Positions 38,128 through 50,963 of a stretch of 64,000 bases of DNA are shown here, one piece after another. The notes beneath the pieces are model-generated. The model worked only from the letters and a program-made list of their open reading frames with translations. It was not told where the DNA came from and searched no databases. The stretch is from Sepiola atlantica. Lineage: Eukaryota > Mollusca > Cephalopoda > Sepiida > Sepiolidae. Position numbers and translations under genes: made by a program. The first letter of the stretch is position 1, and every line of letters begins with the position of its first letter. The stretch is taken from positions 1,116,001 to 1,180,000 of the forward strand of contig CAUVYP010001198.1 in the NCBI GenBank assembly GCA_963556195.1. Direction: 5' to 3'.

Positions 38128-40732
38128 ATTTATTCGAATTGTGCCACGAAACTTGGCAGACCGTCGCGGAGAGGCATTTTCTACTGAAGTACTAAGTTTC
38201 AGAAGTGCAGCTCTTGTACTACCGGAGATGTGTCGATACAAACTGAATACGCAAAACATCTACAAAATTTAGTGCGTTTTAAAGTTGATATCGCTTTTGT
38301 TTATAACTTCCACATTTATTCGAATTGTGAAACCAAACTTTGTAGGCAGTCGCGGAGACACATCTTCTACTGAAGTACCAAGTTTCAGAAGTGCAGCTCT
38401 TGTACTGCCGGAGATATGTCGATACAAACTGAATACGCAAAACATCAACAAAATTACGCGCGTTTTAAAGTTGATATCGCTTTTGTTTATAACTTCCACA
38501 TTTATTCGAATTGTGCCACGAAACTTTGCAGACCATCGCGGAGAGGCATTTTCTACTGAAGTACCAAGTTTCAGAAGTGCAGCTCGGTTACTGCCGGAGA
38601 TATGTCGATACAAACTGAATACGACAAAACATCAACAAAATTAGGCGCGTTTTAAAGTTGATATCGCTTTTGTTTATAACTTTTACATTTATTTGAATTG
38701 TGAAACGAAACTTTGTAGACAGTCGCGGAGACAGATTTTCTACTGAAGTACCAAGTTTCAGAAGTGCAGCTCTTGTACTACCGGAGATGTGTCGATACAA
38801 ACTGAATACGCAAAACATCTACAAAATTTAGTGCGTTTTAAAGTTGATAGCGCTTTTGTTTATAACTTCCACATTTATTCGAATTGTGAAACCAAACTTT
38901 GCAGACCATCGCGGAGACACATCTTCTACTGCAGTACCAAGTTTCAGAAGTGCAGCTCTTGTACTGCCGGAGATATGTCGATACAAACTGAATACGCAAA
39001 ACATCAACAAAATTAGGCGCGTTTTAAAGTTGATAGCGCTTTTGTTTATAACTTCCACATTTATTCGAATTGTGCCACGAAACTTTGCAGACCATCGCGG
39101 AGAGGCATTTTCTACTGAAGTACCAAGTTTCAGAAGTGCAGCTCTTGTACTGCCGGAGATATGTCGATACAAACTGAATACGCAAAACATCAACAAAATT
39201 TAGCGCGTTTTAAAGTTGATATCGCTTTTGTTTATAACTTCCACATTTATTCGAATTGTGCCACGAAACTTTACAGACCATCGCGGGGAGGCATTTTCTA
39301 CTGAAGTACCAAGTTTCAGAAGTGCAGCTCTTGTACTACCGGAGATATGTCGATACAAACTGAATACGCAAAATATCTACTAAATTGGGCGCGTTTTAAA
39401 GTTGATAGCGCTTTTGTTTATAACTTTCACATTTATTTGAATTGTGAAACGAAACTTTGTAGACAGTCGCGGAGACACATTTTCTACTGAAGTACCACGT
39501 TTCAGAAGTGCAGCTCTTGTACTGCCGGAGATATGTCGATACAAACTGAATACGCAAAACATCAACAAAATTAAGCGCGTTTTAAAGTTGATAGCGCTTT
39601 TGTTTATAACTTCCACATTTATTCGAATTGTGCCACGAAACTTTGCAGACCATCGCGGAGAGGCATTTTCTACTGAAGTACCAAGTTTCAGAAGTGCAGC
39701 TCGGTTACTGCCGGAGATATGTCGATACAAACTGAATACGCAAAACATCAACAAAATTAGGCGCGTTTTAAAGTTGATATCGCTTTTGTTTATAACTTTT
39801 ACATTTATTTGAATTGTGAAACGAAACTTTGTAGACAGTCGCGGAGACACGTTTTCTACTGAAGTACCAAGGTTCAGAAGTGCAGCTCTTGTACTACCGG
39901 AGATATGTCGATACAAACTGAATACGCAAAACATCTACAAAATTTAGCGCGTTTAAAAGTTGATAGCGCTTTTGTTTATAACTTTCAGATTTATTCGAAT
40001 TGTGAAACGAAACTTTGTAGACAGTCGCGGAGACACATTTTCTACTGAAGTACCAAGGTTCAGAAGTGCAGCTCTTGTACTACCGGAGATATGTCGATAC
40101 AAACTGAATACGCAAAACATCTACAAAATTTAGCGCGTTTAAAAGTTGATAGCGCTTTTGTTTATAACTTTCAGATTTATTCGAATTGTGCCACGAAACT
40201 TTACAGACCATCGCGGAGAGGCATTTTCTACTGAAGTACCAAGTTTCAGAAGTGCAGCTCTTGTACTGCCAGAGATATGTCGATACAAACTGAATACGCA
40301 AAACATCAACAAAATTAAGCGCGTTTTAAAGTTGATATCGCTTTTGTTTATAACTTCCACATTTATTCGAATTGTGCCACGAAACTTTGCAGACAGTCGC
40401 GGAGACACATTTTCCACTGAAGTACCAAGTTTCAGAAGTGCAGCTCTTGTACTACCGGAGATATGTCGATACAAACTGAATACGCAAAACATCAACAAAA
40501 TTTAGCGCGTTTTAAAGTTGATATCGCTTTTGTTTATAACTTGCACATTTATTCGAATTGTGAAACGAAACTTTGTAGACAGTCGGGGAGACACATTTTC
40601 TACTGAAGTACCAAGTTTCAGAAGTGCAGATATTGTACTACCGGAGATGTGTCGATACAAACTGAATACGCAAAACATCTACAAAATTTAGTTCGTTTTA
40701 AAGTTGATAGCGCTTTTGTTTATAACTTCCAC
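38128..40732 (+). repeat. 14-mer HOR unit, copy 1 (2,605 bp)
   Basis: This is the 8-mer order interrupted by six extra monomers: A-B-C-D, then four monomers carrying the CTGCAG, 'ggggaggc' and 'ctactaaattggg' variants, then C-D-E-F-G-H. A one-base insertion ('acgacaaaac', near 38624) makes the unit 2,605 bp. It matches the following segment at a constant 2,605-bp offset. Confidence 0.87.
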
Positions 40733-42305
40733 ATTTATTCGAATTGTGCCACGAAACTTGGCAGACCGTCGCGGAGAGGCATTTTCTACTGAAGTACTAA
40801 GTTTCAGAAGTGCAGCTCTTGTACTACTGGAGATGTGTCGATACAAACTGAATACGCAAAACATCTACAAAATTTAGTGCGTTTTAAAGTTGATATCGCT
40901 TTTGTTTATAACTTCCACATTTATTCGAATTGTGAAACCAAACTTTGTAGGCAGTCGCGGAGACACATCTTCTACTGAAGTACCAAGTTTCAGAAGTGCA
41001 GCTCTTGTACTGCCGGAGATATGTCGATACAAACTGAATACGCAAAACATCAACAAAATTACGCGCGTTTTAAAGTTGATAGCGCTTTTGTTTATAACTT
41101 CCACATTTATTCGAATTGTGCCACGAAACTTTGCAGACCATCGCGGAGAGGCATTTTCTACTGAAGTACCAAGTTTCAGAAGTGCAGCTCGGTTACTGCC
41201 GGAGATATGTCGATACAAACTGAATACGACAAAACATCAACAAAATTAGGCGCGTTTTAAAGTTGATATCGCTTTTGTTTATAACTTTTACATTTATTTG
41301 AATTGTGAAACGAAACTTTGTAGACAGTCGCGGAGACAGATTTTCTACTGAAGTACCAAGTTTCAGAAGTGCAGCTCTTGTACTACCGGAGATGTGTCGA
41401 TACAAACTGAATACGCAAAACATCTACAAAATTTAGTGCGTTTTAAAGTTGATAGCGCTTTTGTTTATAACTTCCACATTTATTCGAATTGTGAAACCAA
41501 ACTTTGCAGACCATCGCGGAGACACATCTTCTACTGCAGTACCAAGTTTCAGAAGTGCAGCTCTTGTACTGCCGGAGATATGTCGATACAAACTGAATAC
41601 GCAAAACATCAACAAAATTAAGCGCGTTTTAAAGTTGATAGCGCTTTTGTTTATAACTTCCACATTTATTCGAATTGTGCCACGAAACTTTGCAGACCAT
41701 CGCGGAGAGGCATTTTCTACTGAAGTACCAAGTTTCAGAAGTGCAGCTCTTGTACTGCCGGAGATATGTCGATACAAACTGAATACGCAAAACATCAACA
41801 AAATTTAGCGCGTTTTAAAGTTGATATCGCTTTTGTTTATAACTTCCACATTTATTCGAATTGTGCCACGAAACTTTACAGACCATCGCGGGGAGGCATT
41901 TTCTACTGAAGTACCAAGTTTCAGAAGTGCAGCTCTTGTACTACCGGAGATATGTCGATACAAACTGAATACGCAAAATATCTACTAAATTGGGCGCGTT
42001 TTAAAGTTGATAGCGCTTTTGTTTATAACTTTCACATTTATTTGAATTGTGAAACGAAACTTTGTAGACAGTCGCGGAGACACATTTTCTACTGAAGTAC
42101 CAAGTTTCAGAAGTGCAGCTCTTGTACTGCCGGAGATATGTCGATACAAACTGAATACGCAAAACATCAACAAAATTAAGCGCGTTTTAAAGTTGATAGC
42201 GCTTTTGTTTATAACTTCCACATTTATTCGAATTGTGCCACGAAACTTTGCAGACCATCGCGGAGAGGCATTTTCTACTGAAGTACCAAGTTTCAGAAGT
42301 GCAGC
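40733..42305 (+). repeat. 14-mer HOR unit, copy 2 (partial)
   Basis: It matches 38128 to about 39700 at a 2,605-bp offset, including the one-base insertion near 41229, the CTGCAG tag (41534) and 'tctactaaattggg' (41981). Correspondence ends inside the monomer starting at 42222, which has 'ctcttgtactgcc' where copy 1 has 'ctcggttactgcc'. Confidence 0.84.
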
Positions 42306-45300
42306 TCTTGTACTGCCGGAGATATGTCGATACAAACTGAATACGCAAAACATCTACAAAATTTAGTGCGTTTTAAAGTTGATATCGCTTTTGTTTATAA
42401 CTTCCACATTTATTCGAATTGTGAAACCAAACTTTGCAGACCATCGCGGAGACACATCTTCTACTGAAGTACCAAGTTTCAGAAGAGCAGCTCTTGTACT
42501 GCCGGAGATATGTCGAAACAAACTGAATACGCAAAACATCAACAAAATTAAGCGCGTTTTAAAGTTGATAGCGCTTTTGTTTATAACTTCCACATTTATT
42601 CGAATTGTGCCACGAAACTTTGCAGACCATCGCGGAGAGGCATTTTCTACTAAAGTACTAAGTTTCAGAAGTGCAGCTCGTCTACTACCGGAGATATGTC
42701 GATACAAACTGAATACGCAAAACATCTACAAAATTTAGCGCGTTTAAAAGTTGATAGCGCTTTTGTTTATAACTTTCAGATTTATGAGAATTGTGCCACG
42801 AAACTTTACAGACCATCGCGGAGACGCATTTTCTACTGAAGTACCAAGTTTCAGAAGTGCAGCTCTTGTACTGCCGGAGATATGTCGATACAAACTGAAT
42901 ACGCAAGACATCAACAAAATTAAGCGCGTTTTAAAGTTGATATCGCTTTTGTTTATAACTTCCACATTTATTCGAATTGTGCCACGAAACTTTGCAGACA
43001 GTCGCGGAGACACATTTTCCACTGAAGTACCAAGTTTCAGAAGTGCAGCTCTTGTACTGCCGGAGATATGTCGATACAAACTGAATACGCAAAACATCAA
43101 CAAAATTAAGCGCGTTTTAAAGTTGATAGCGCTTTTGTTTATAACTTCCACATTTATTCGAATTGTGCCACGAAACTTTGCAGACCATCGCGGAGAGGCA
43201 TTTTCTACTGAAGTACCAAGTTTCAGAAGTGCAGCTCGGTTACTGCCGGAGATATGTCGATACAAACTAGTTACGCAAAACATCAACAAAATTAGGCGCG
43301 TTTTAAAGTTGATATCGCTTTTGTTTATAACTTTTACATTTATTTGAATTGTGAAACGAAACTTTGTAGACAGTCGCGGAGACAGATTTTCTACTGAAGT
43401 ACCAAGTTTCAGAAGTGCAGCTCTTGTACTGCCGGAGATATGTCGATACAAACTGAATACGCAAAACATCAACAAAATTTAGCGCGTTTTAAAGTTGATA
43501 TCGCTTTTGTTTATAACTTCCACATTTATTCGAATTGTGCCACGAAACTTTACAGACCATCGCGGGGAGGCATTTTCTACTGAAGTACCAAGTTTCAGAA
43601 GTGCAGCTCTTGTACTACCGGAGATATGTCGATACAAACTGAATACGCAAAATATCTACTAAATTGGGCGCGTTTTAAAGTTGATAGCGCTTTTGTTTAT
43701 AACTTTCACATTTATTTGAATTGTGAAACGAAACTTTGTAGACAGTCGCGGAGACACATTTTCTACTGAAGTACCAAGTTTCAGAAGTGCAGCTCTTGTA
43801 CTGCCGGAGATATGTCGATACAAACTGAATACGCAAAACATCAACAAAATTAAGCGCGTTTTAAAGTTGATAGCGCTTTTGTTTATAACTTCCACATTTA
43901 TTCCAATTGTGCCACGAAACTTTGCAGACCATCGCGGAGAGGCATTTTCTACTGAAGTACCAAGTTTCAGAAGTGCAGCTCTTGTACTGCCGGAGATATG
44001 TCGATACAAACTGAATACGCAAAACATCTACAAAATTTAGTGCGTTTTAAAGTTGATATCGCTTTTGTTTATAACTTCCACATTTATTCGAATTGTGAAA
44101 CCAAACTTTGCAGACCATCGCGGAGACACATCTTCTACTGAAGTACCAAGTTTCAGAAGTGCAGCTCTTGTACTGCCGGAGATATGTCGATACAAACTGA
44201 ATACGCAAAACATCAACAAAATTAAGCGCGTTTTAAAGTTGATAGCGCTTTTGTTTATAACTTCCACATTTATTCGAATTGTGCCACGAAACTTTGCAGA
44301 CCATCGCGGAGAGGCATTTTCTACTGAAGTACTAAGTTTCAGAAGTGCAGCTCTTGTACTGCCGGAGATATGTCGATACAAACTGAATACGCAAAACATC
44401 AACAAAATTAAGCGCGTTTTAAAGTTGATATCGCTTTTGTTTATAACTTCCACATTTATTCGAATTGTGCCACGAAACTTTGCAGACAGTCGCGGAGACA
44501 CATTTTCCACTGAAGTACCAAGTTTCAGAAGTGCAGCTCTTGTACTGCCGGAGATATGTCGATACAAACTGAATACGCAAAACATCAACAAAATTAAGCG
44601 CGTTTTAAAGTTGATAGCGCTTTTGTTTATAACTTCCACATTTATTCGAATTGTGCCACGAAACTTTGCAGACCATCGCGGAGAGGCATTTTCTACTGAA
44701 GTACCAAGTTTCAGAAGTGCAGCTCGGTTACTGCCGGAGATATGTCGATACAAACTAGTTACGCAAAACATCAACAAAATTAGGCGCGTTTTAAAGTTGA
44801 TATCGCTTTTGTTTATAACTTTTACATTTATTTGAATTGTGAAACGAAACTTTGTAGACAGTCGCGGAGACAGATTTTCTACTGAAGTACCAAGTTTCAG
44901 AAGTGCAGCTCTTGTACTACCGGAGATGTGTCGATACAAACTGAATACGCAAAACATCTACAAAATTTAGTGCGTTTTAAAGTTGATATCGCTTTTGTTT
45001 ACAACTTCCACATTTATTCGAATTGTGAAACCAAACTTTGCAGACCATCGCGGAGACACATCTTCTACTGCAGTACCAAGTTTCAGAAGTGCAGCTCTTG
45101 TACTGCCGGAGATATGTCGATACAAACTGAATACGCAAAACATCAACAAAATTAAGCGCGTTTTAAAGTTGATTGCGCTTTTGTTTATAACTTCCACATT
45201 TATTCGAATTGTGCCACGAAACTTTGCAGACCATCGCGGAGAGGCATTTTCTACTGAAGTACCAAGTTTCAGAAGTGCAGCTCTTGTACTGCCGGAGATA

Positions 45301-46300
45301 TGTCGATACAAACTGAATACGCAAAACATCAACAACATTTAGCGCGTTTTAAAGTTGATATCGCTTTTGTTTATAACTTCCACATTTATTCGAATTGTGC
45401 CACGAAACTTTACAGACCATCGCGGGGATGAATTTTCTACTGAAGTACCAAGTTTCAGAAGTGCAGCTCTTGTACTACCGGAGATATGTCGATACAAACT
45501 GAATACGCAAAACATCTACTAAATTGAGCGCGTTTTAAAGTTGATAGCGCTTTTGTTTATAACTTTCACATTTATTTGAATTGTGAAACGAAACTTTGTA
45601 GACAGTCGCGGAGACACATTTTCTACTGAAGTACCAAGTTTCAGAAGTGCAGCTCTTGTACTGCCGGAGATATGTCGATACAAACTGAATACGCAAAACA
45701 TCAACAAAATTAAGCGCGTTTTAAAGTTGATATCGCTTTTGTTTATAACTTCTACATTTATTCGAATTGTGCCACGAAACTTTGCAGACAGTCGCGGAGA
45801 CACATTTCCCACTGAAGTACCAAGTTTCAGAAGTGCAGCTCTTGTACTACCGGAGATATGTCGATACAAACTGAATACGCAAAACATCAACAAAATTTAG
45901 CGCGTTTTAAAGTTGATATCGCTTTTGTTTATAACTTGCACATTTATTCGAATTGTGAAACGAAACTTTGTAGACAGTCGGGGAGACACATTTTCTACTG
46001 AAGTACCAAGTTTCAGAAGTGCAGATATTGTACTACCGGAGATGTGTCGATACAAACTGAATACGCAAAACATCTACAAAATTTAGTGCGTTTTAAAGTT
46101 GATATCGCTTTTGTTTATAACTTCCACATTTATTCGAATTGTGCCACGAAACTTGGCAGACCGTCGCGGAGAGGCATTTTCTACTGAAGTACTAAGTTTC
46201 AGAAGTGCAGCTCTTGTACTACCGGAGATGTGTCGATACAAACTGAATACGCAAAACATCTACAAAATTTAGTGCGTTTTAAAGTTGATATCGCTTTTGT
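42306..46300 (+). repeat. Domain IV mosaic with 8-, 9- and 10-mer offsets
   Basis: Tags show local block copying. 'tctactaaattggg' recurs at a 9-monomer offset (41981 and 43655). The private 'aaactagttacg' recurs at an 8-monomer offset (actag at 43266 and 44754). A 10-monomer offset links 43655 to 45515. Most monomers here end in 'attaag' or 'attagg', so this stretch holds the longest open frames in the window. Confidence 0.78.
44037..44957 (-). other. Long open frame inside satellite, unlikely a gene
   Basis: An uninterrupted 306-codon frame runs on the minus strand from an ATG and spans about five monomers. Its translation is a 62-residue unit repeated with small changes, each unit containing 'FCVFSLYRHISGS' and 'INVEVINKS' segments. 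It has no domain I recognise. The plus strand is also open over nearly the same bases (44053-44835, 260 codons, starting at TTG). The frame exists because 186 is divisible by 3 and five neighbouring monomers lack the usual 'tttag' stop. I see no separate promoter, no codon signature and no conservation beyond that of the DNA repeat. Confidence 0.8.
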
Positions 46301-49300
46301 TTATAACTTCCACATTTATTCGAATTGTGAAACCAAACTTTGTAGGCAGTCGCGGAGACACATTTTCTACTGAAGTACCAAGTTTCAGAAGTGCAGCTCT
46401 TGTACTGCCGGAGATATGTCGATACAAACTGAATACGCAAAACATCAACAAAATTACGCGCGTTTTAAAGTTGATAGCGCTTTTGTTTATAACTTCCACA
46501 TTTATTCGAATTGTGCCACGAAACTTTGCAGACCATCGCGGAGAGGCATTTTCTACTGAAGTACCAAGTTTCAGAAGTGCAGCTCGGTTACTGCCGGAGA
46601 TATGTCGATACAAACTGAATACGCAAAACATCAACAAAATTAGGCGCGTTTTAAAGTTGATATCGCTTTTGTTTATAACTTTTACATTTATTTGAATTGT
46701 GAAACGAAACTTTGTAGACAGTCGCGGAGACAGATTGTCTACTGAAGTACCAAGTTTCAGAAGTGCAGCTCTTGTACTACCGGAGATGTGTCGATACAAA
46801 CTGAATACGCAAAACATCTACAAAATTTAGTGCGTTTTAAAGTTGATAGCGCTTTTGTTTATAACTTCCACATTTATTCGAATTGTGAAACCAAACTTTG
46901 CAGACCATCGCGGAGACACATCTTCTACTGCAGTACCAAGTTTCAGAAGTGCAGCTCTTGTACTGCCGGAGATATGTCGATACAAACTGAATACGCAAAA
47001 CATCAACAAAATTAAGCGCGTTTTAAAGTTGATAGCGCTTTTGTTTATAACTTCCACATTTATTCGAATTGTGCCACGAAACTTTGCAGACCATCGCGGA
47101 GAGGCATTTTCTACTGAAGTACCAAGTTTCAGAAGTGCAGCTCTTGTACTGCCGGAGATATGTCGATACAAACTGAATACGCAAAACATCAACAAAATTT
47201 AGCGCGTTTTAAAGTTGATATCGCTTTTGTTTATAACTTCCACATTTATTCGAATTGTGCCACGAAACTTTACAGACCATCGCGGGGAGGCATTTTCTAC
47301 TGAAGTACCAAGTTTCAGAAGTGCAGCTCTTGTACTACCGGAGATATGTCGATACAAACTGAATACACAAAACATCTACAAAATTACGCGCGTTTTAAAG
47401 TTGATAGCGCTTTTGTTTATAACTTTCACATTTATTTGAATTGTGAAACGAAACTTTGTAGACAGTCGCGGAGACACATTTTCTACTGAAGTACCAAGTT
47501 TCAGAAGTGCAGCTCTTGTACTGCCGGAGATATGTCGATACAAACTGAATACGCAAAACATCAACAAAATTAAGCGCGTTTTAAAGTTGATAGCGCTTTT
47601 GTTTATAACTTCCACATTTATTCGAATTGTGCCACGAAACTTTGCAGACCATCGCGGAGAGGCATTTTCTACTGAAGTACCAAGTTTCAGAAGTGCAGCT
47701 CTTGTACTTCGGAGATATGTCGATACAAACTGAATACGCAAAACATCTACAAAATTTAGTGCGTTTTAAAGTTGATATCGCTTTTGTTTATAACTTCCAC
47801 ATTTATTCGAATTGTGAAACCAAACTTTGCAGACCATCGCGGAGACACATCTTCTACTGAAGTACCAAGTTTCAGAAGTGCAGCTCTTGTACTGCCGGAG
47901 ATATGTCGATACAAACTGAATACGCAAAACATCAACAAAATTAAGCGCGTTTCAAAGTTGATAGCGCTTTTGTTTATAACTTCCACATTTATTCGAATTG
48001 TGCCACGAAACTTTGCAGACCATCGCGGAGAGGCATTTTCTACTGAAGTACTAAGTTTCAGAAGTGCAGCTCGTCTACTACCGGAGATATGTCGATACAA
48101 ACTGAATACGCAAAACATCTACAAATTTTAGCGCGTTTAAAAGTTGATAGCGCTTTTGTTTATAACTTTAAGATTTATTCGAATTGTGCCACGAAACTTT
48201 ACAGACCATCGCGGAGACGCATGTTCTACTGAAGTACCAAGTTTCAGAAGTGCAGCTCTTGTACTGCCGGAGATATGTCGATACAAACTGAATACGCAAA
48301 ACATCAACAAAATTAAGCGCGTTTTAAAGTTGATATCGCTTTTGTTTATAACTTCCACATTTATTCGAATTGTGCCACGAAACTTTGCAGACAGTCGCGG
48401 AGACACATTTTCCACTAAAGTACCAAGTTTCAGAAGTGCAGCTCTTGTACTGCCGGAGATATGTCGATACAAACTGAATACGCAAAACATCAACAAAATT
48501 AAGCGCGTTTTAAAGTTGATAGCGCTTTTGTTTATAACTTCCACATTTATTCGAATTGTGCCACGAAACTTTGCAGACCATCGCGGAGAGGCATTTTCTA
48601 CTGAAGTACCAAGTTTCAGAAGTGCAGCTCGGTTACTGCCGGAGATATGTCGATACAAACTGAATACGCAAAACATCAACAAAATTTAGCGCGTTTTAAA
48701 GTTGATATCGCTTTGGTTTATAACTTTTACATTTATTTGAATTGTGAAACGAAACTTTGTAGACAGTCGCGGAGACAGATTTTCTACTGAAGTACCAAGT
48801 TTCAGAAGTGCAGCTCTTGTACTACCGGAGATGTGTCGATACAAACTGAATACGCAAAACATCTACAAAATTTAGTGCGTTTTAAAGTTGATATCGCTTT
48901 TGTTTATAACTTCCACATTTATTCGAATTGTGAAACCAAACTTTGCAGACCATCGCGGAGACACATCTTCTACTGCAGTACCAAGTTTCAGAAGTGCAGC
49001 TCTTGTACTGCCGGAGATATGTCGATACAAACTGAATACGCAAAACATCAACAAAATTAAGCGCGTTTTAAAGTTGATAGCGCTTTTGTTTATAACTTCC
49101 ACATTTATTCGAATTGTGCCACGAAACTTTGCAGACCATCGCGGAGAGGCATTTTCTACTGAAGTACCAAGTTTCAGAAGTGCAGCTCTTGTACTGCCGG
49201 AGATATGTCGATACAAACTGAATACGCAAAACATCAACAAAATTTAGCGCGTTTTAAAGTTGATATCGCTTTTGTTTATAACTTTCACATTTATTCGAAT

Positions 49301-50590
49301 TGTGCCACGAAACTTTACAGACCATCGCGGGGAGGCATTTTCTACTGAAGTACCAAGTTTCAGAAGTGCAGCTCTTGTACTACCGGAGATATGTCGATAC
49401 AAACTGAATACGCAAAACATCTACTAAATTGAGCGCGTTTTAAAGTTGATAGCGCTTTTGTTTATAACTTTCACACTTATTTGAATTTTTAAACGAAACT
49501 TTGTAGACAGTCGCGGAGACACATTTTCTACTGAAGTACCAAGTTTCAGAAGTGCAGCTCTTGTACTGCCGGAGATATGTCGATACAAACTGAATACGCA
49601 AAACATCAACAAAATTAAGCGCGTTTTAAAGTTGATAGCGCTTTTGTTTATAACTTCCACATTTATTCGAATTGTGCCACGAAACTTTGCAGACCATCGC
49701 GGAGAGGCATTTTCTACTTAAGTACCAAGTTTCAGAAGTGCAGCTCTTGTACTGCCGGAGATATGTCGATACAAACTGAATACGCAAAACATCTACAAAT
49801 TTTAGTGCGTTTTAAAGTTGATATCGCTTTTGTTTATAACTTCCACATTTATTCGAATTGTGAAACCAAACTTTGCAGACCATCGCAGAGACACATCATC
49901 TACTGAAGTACCAAGTTTCAGAAGTGCAGCTCTTGTACTGCCGGAGATATGTCGATACAAACTGAATACGCAAAACATCAACAAAATTAAGCGCGTTTTA
50001 AAGTTGATAGCGCTTTTGTTTATAACTTCCACATTTATTCGAATTGTGCCACGAAACTTTGCAGACCATCGCGGAGAGGCATTTTCTACTGAAGTACTAA
50101 GTTTCAGAAGTGCAGCTCGTCTACTACCGGAGATATGTCGATACAAACTGAATACGCAAAACATCTACAAAATTTAGGCGGTTTAAAAGTTGATAGCGCT
50201 TTTGTTTATAACTTTCAGATTTATTCGAATTGTGCCACGAAACTTTACAGACCATCGCGGAGACGCATTTTCTACTGAAGTACCAAGTTTCAGAAGTGCA
50301 GCTCTTGTACTGCCGGAGATATGTCGATACAAACTGAATACGCAAAACATCAACAAAATTAAGCGCGTTTTAAAGTTGATATCGCTTTTGTTTATAACTT
50401 CCACATTTATTCGAATTGTGCCACGAAACTTTGCAGACAGTCGCGGAGACACATTTTCCACTGAAGTACCAAGTTTCAGAAGTGCAGCTCTTGTACTACC
50501 TGAGATATATCGATACAAACTGAATACGCAAAACATCAACAAAATTTAGCGCGTTTTAAAGTTGATATCGCTTTTGTTTATAACTTGCAC
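46301..50590 (+). repeat. Right part of domain IV
   Basis: About 23 monomers with the CTGCAG tag (46928 and 48973), 'ggggaggc' monomers and 'gagacgcat' F monomers. A one-base deletion near 47709 gives 'gtacttcggag' where the array has 'gtactgccggag'. A small cluster of changes lies near 49476-49490 ('cacacttatt', 'gaatttttaaacg'). No non-satellite sequence is present. Confidence 0.76.
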
Positions 50591-50963
50591 ATTTATTCGA
50601 ATTGTGAAACGAAACTTTGTAGACAGTCGCAAGGACACATTTTCTACTGAAGTACCAAGTTTCAGAAGTGCAGATCTTGTACTACCGGAGATGTGTCGAT
50701 ACAAACTGAATACGCAAAACATCCACCAAAATTTCGTGCGTTTTAAAGTTTATATCGCTTTTGTTTATAACGTCCACATTTATTCGAATTGTGCCACGAA
50801 ACTTTGCAGACCGTCGCGGAGAGGCATTTTCTACTGAAGTACTAAGTTTCAGAAGTGCAGCTCTTGTACTACACTAGATGTGTCGATACAAACTGAATAC
50901 GCAAAACATTTACAAAATTTAGTGCGTTTTAAAGTTGATATCGCTTTTGTTTATAACTTCCAC

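Larger units (their letters stand above)
38128..50590 (+). repeat. Domain IV: 14-mer HOR and CTGCAG-tagged mosaic
   Basis: This region has about 67 monomers. Diagnostic variants are 'gagacagattttc' in the D-type monomers, 'ctactgcagtacc', 'cgcggggaggc' and 'ctactaaattg'. The CTGCAG tag occurs at 38929, 41534, 45068, 46928 and 48973, and the 'tctactaaattg' tag at 39376, 41981, 43655, 45515 and 49420. All intervals are whole numbers of monomers once the one-base indels are allowed for. No K monomer occurs. Confidence 0.83.

Noticed and set aside
44037..44957. A 306-codon minus-strand frame and its plus-strand partner as protein genes
   Set aside because: Both strands are open over the same bases, the product is a perfect 62-residue echo of the DNA repeat, the plus-strand frame starts at TTG, and similar frames occur in nearly every group of monomers. 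No recognised domain is present.
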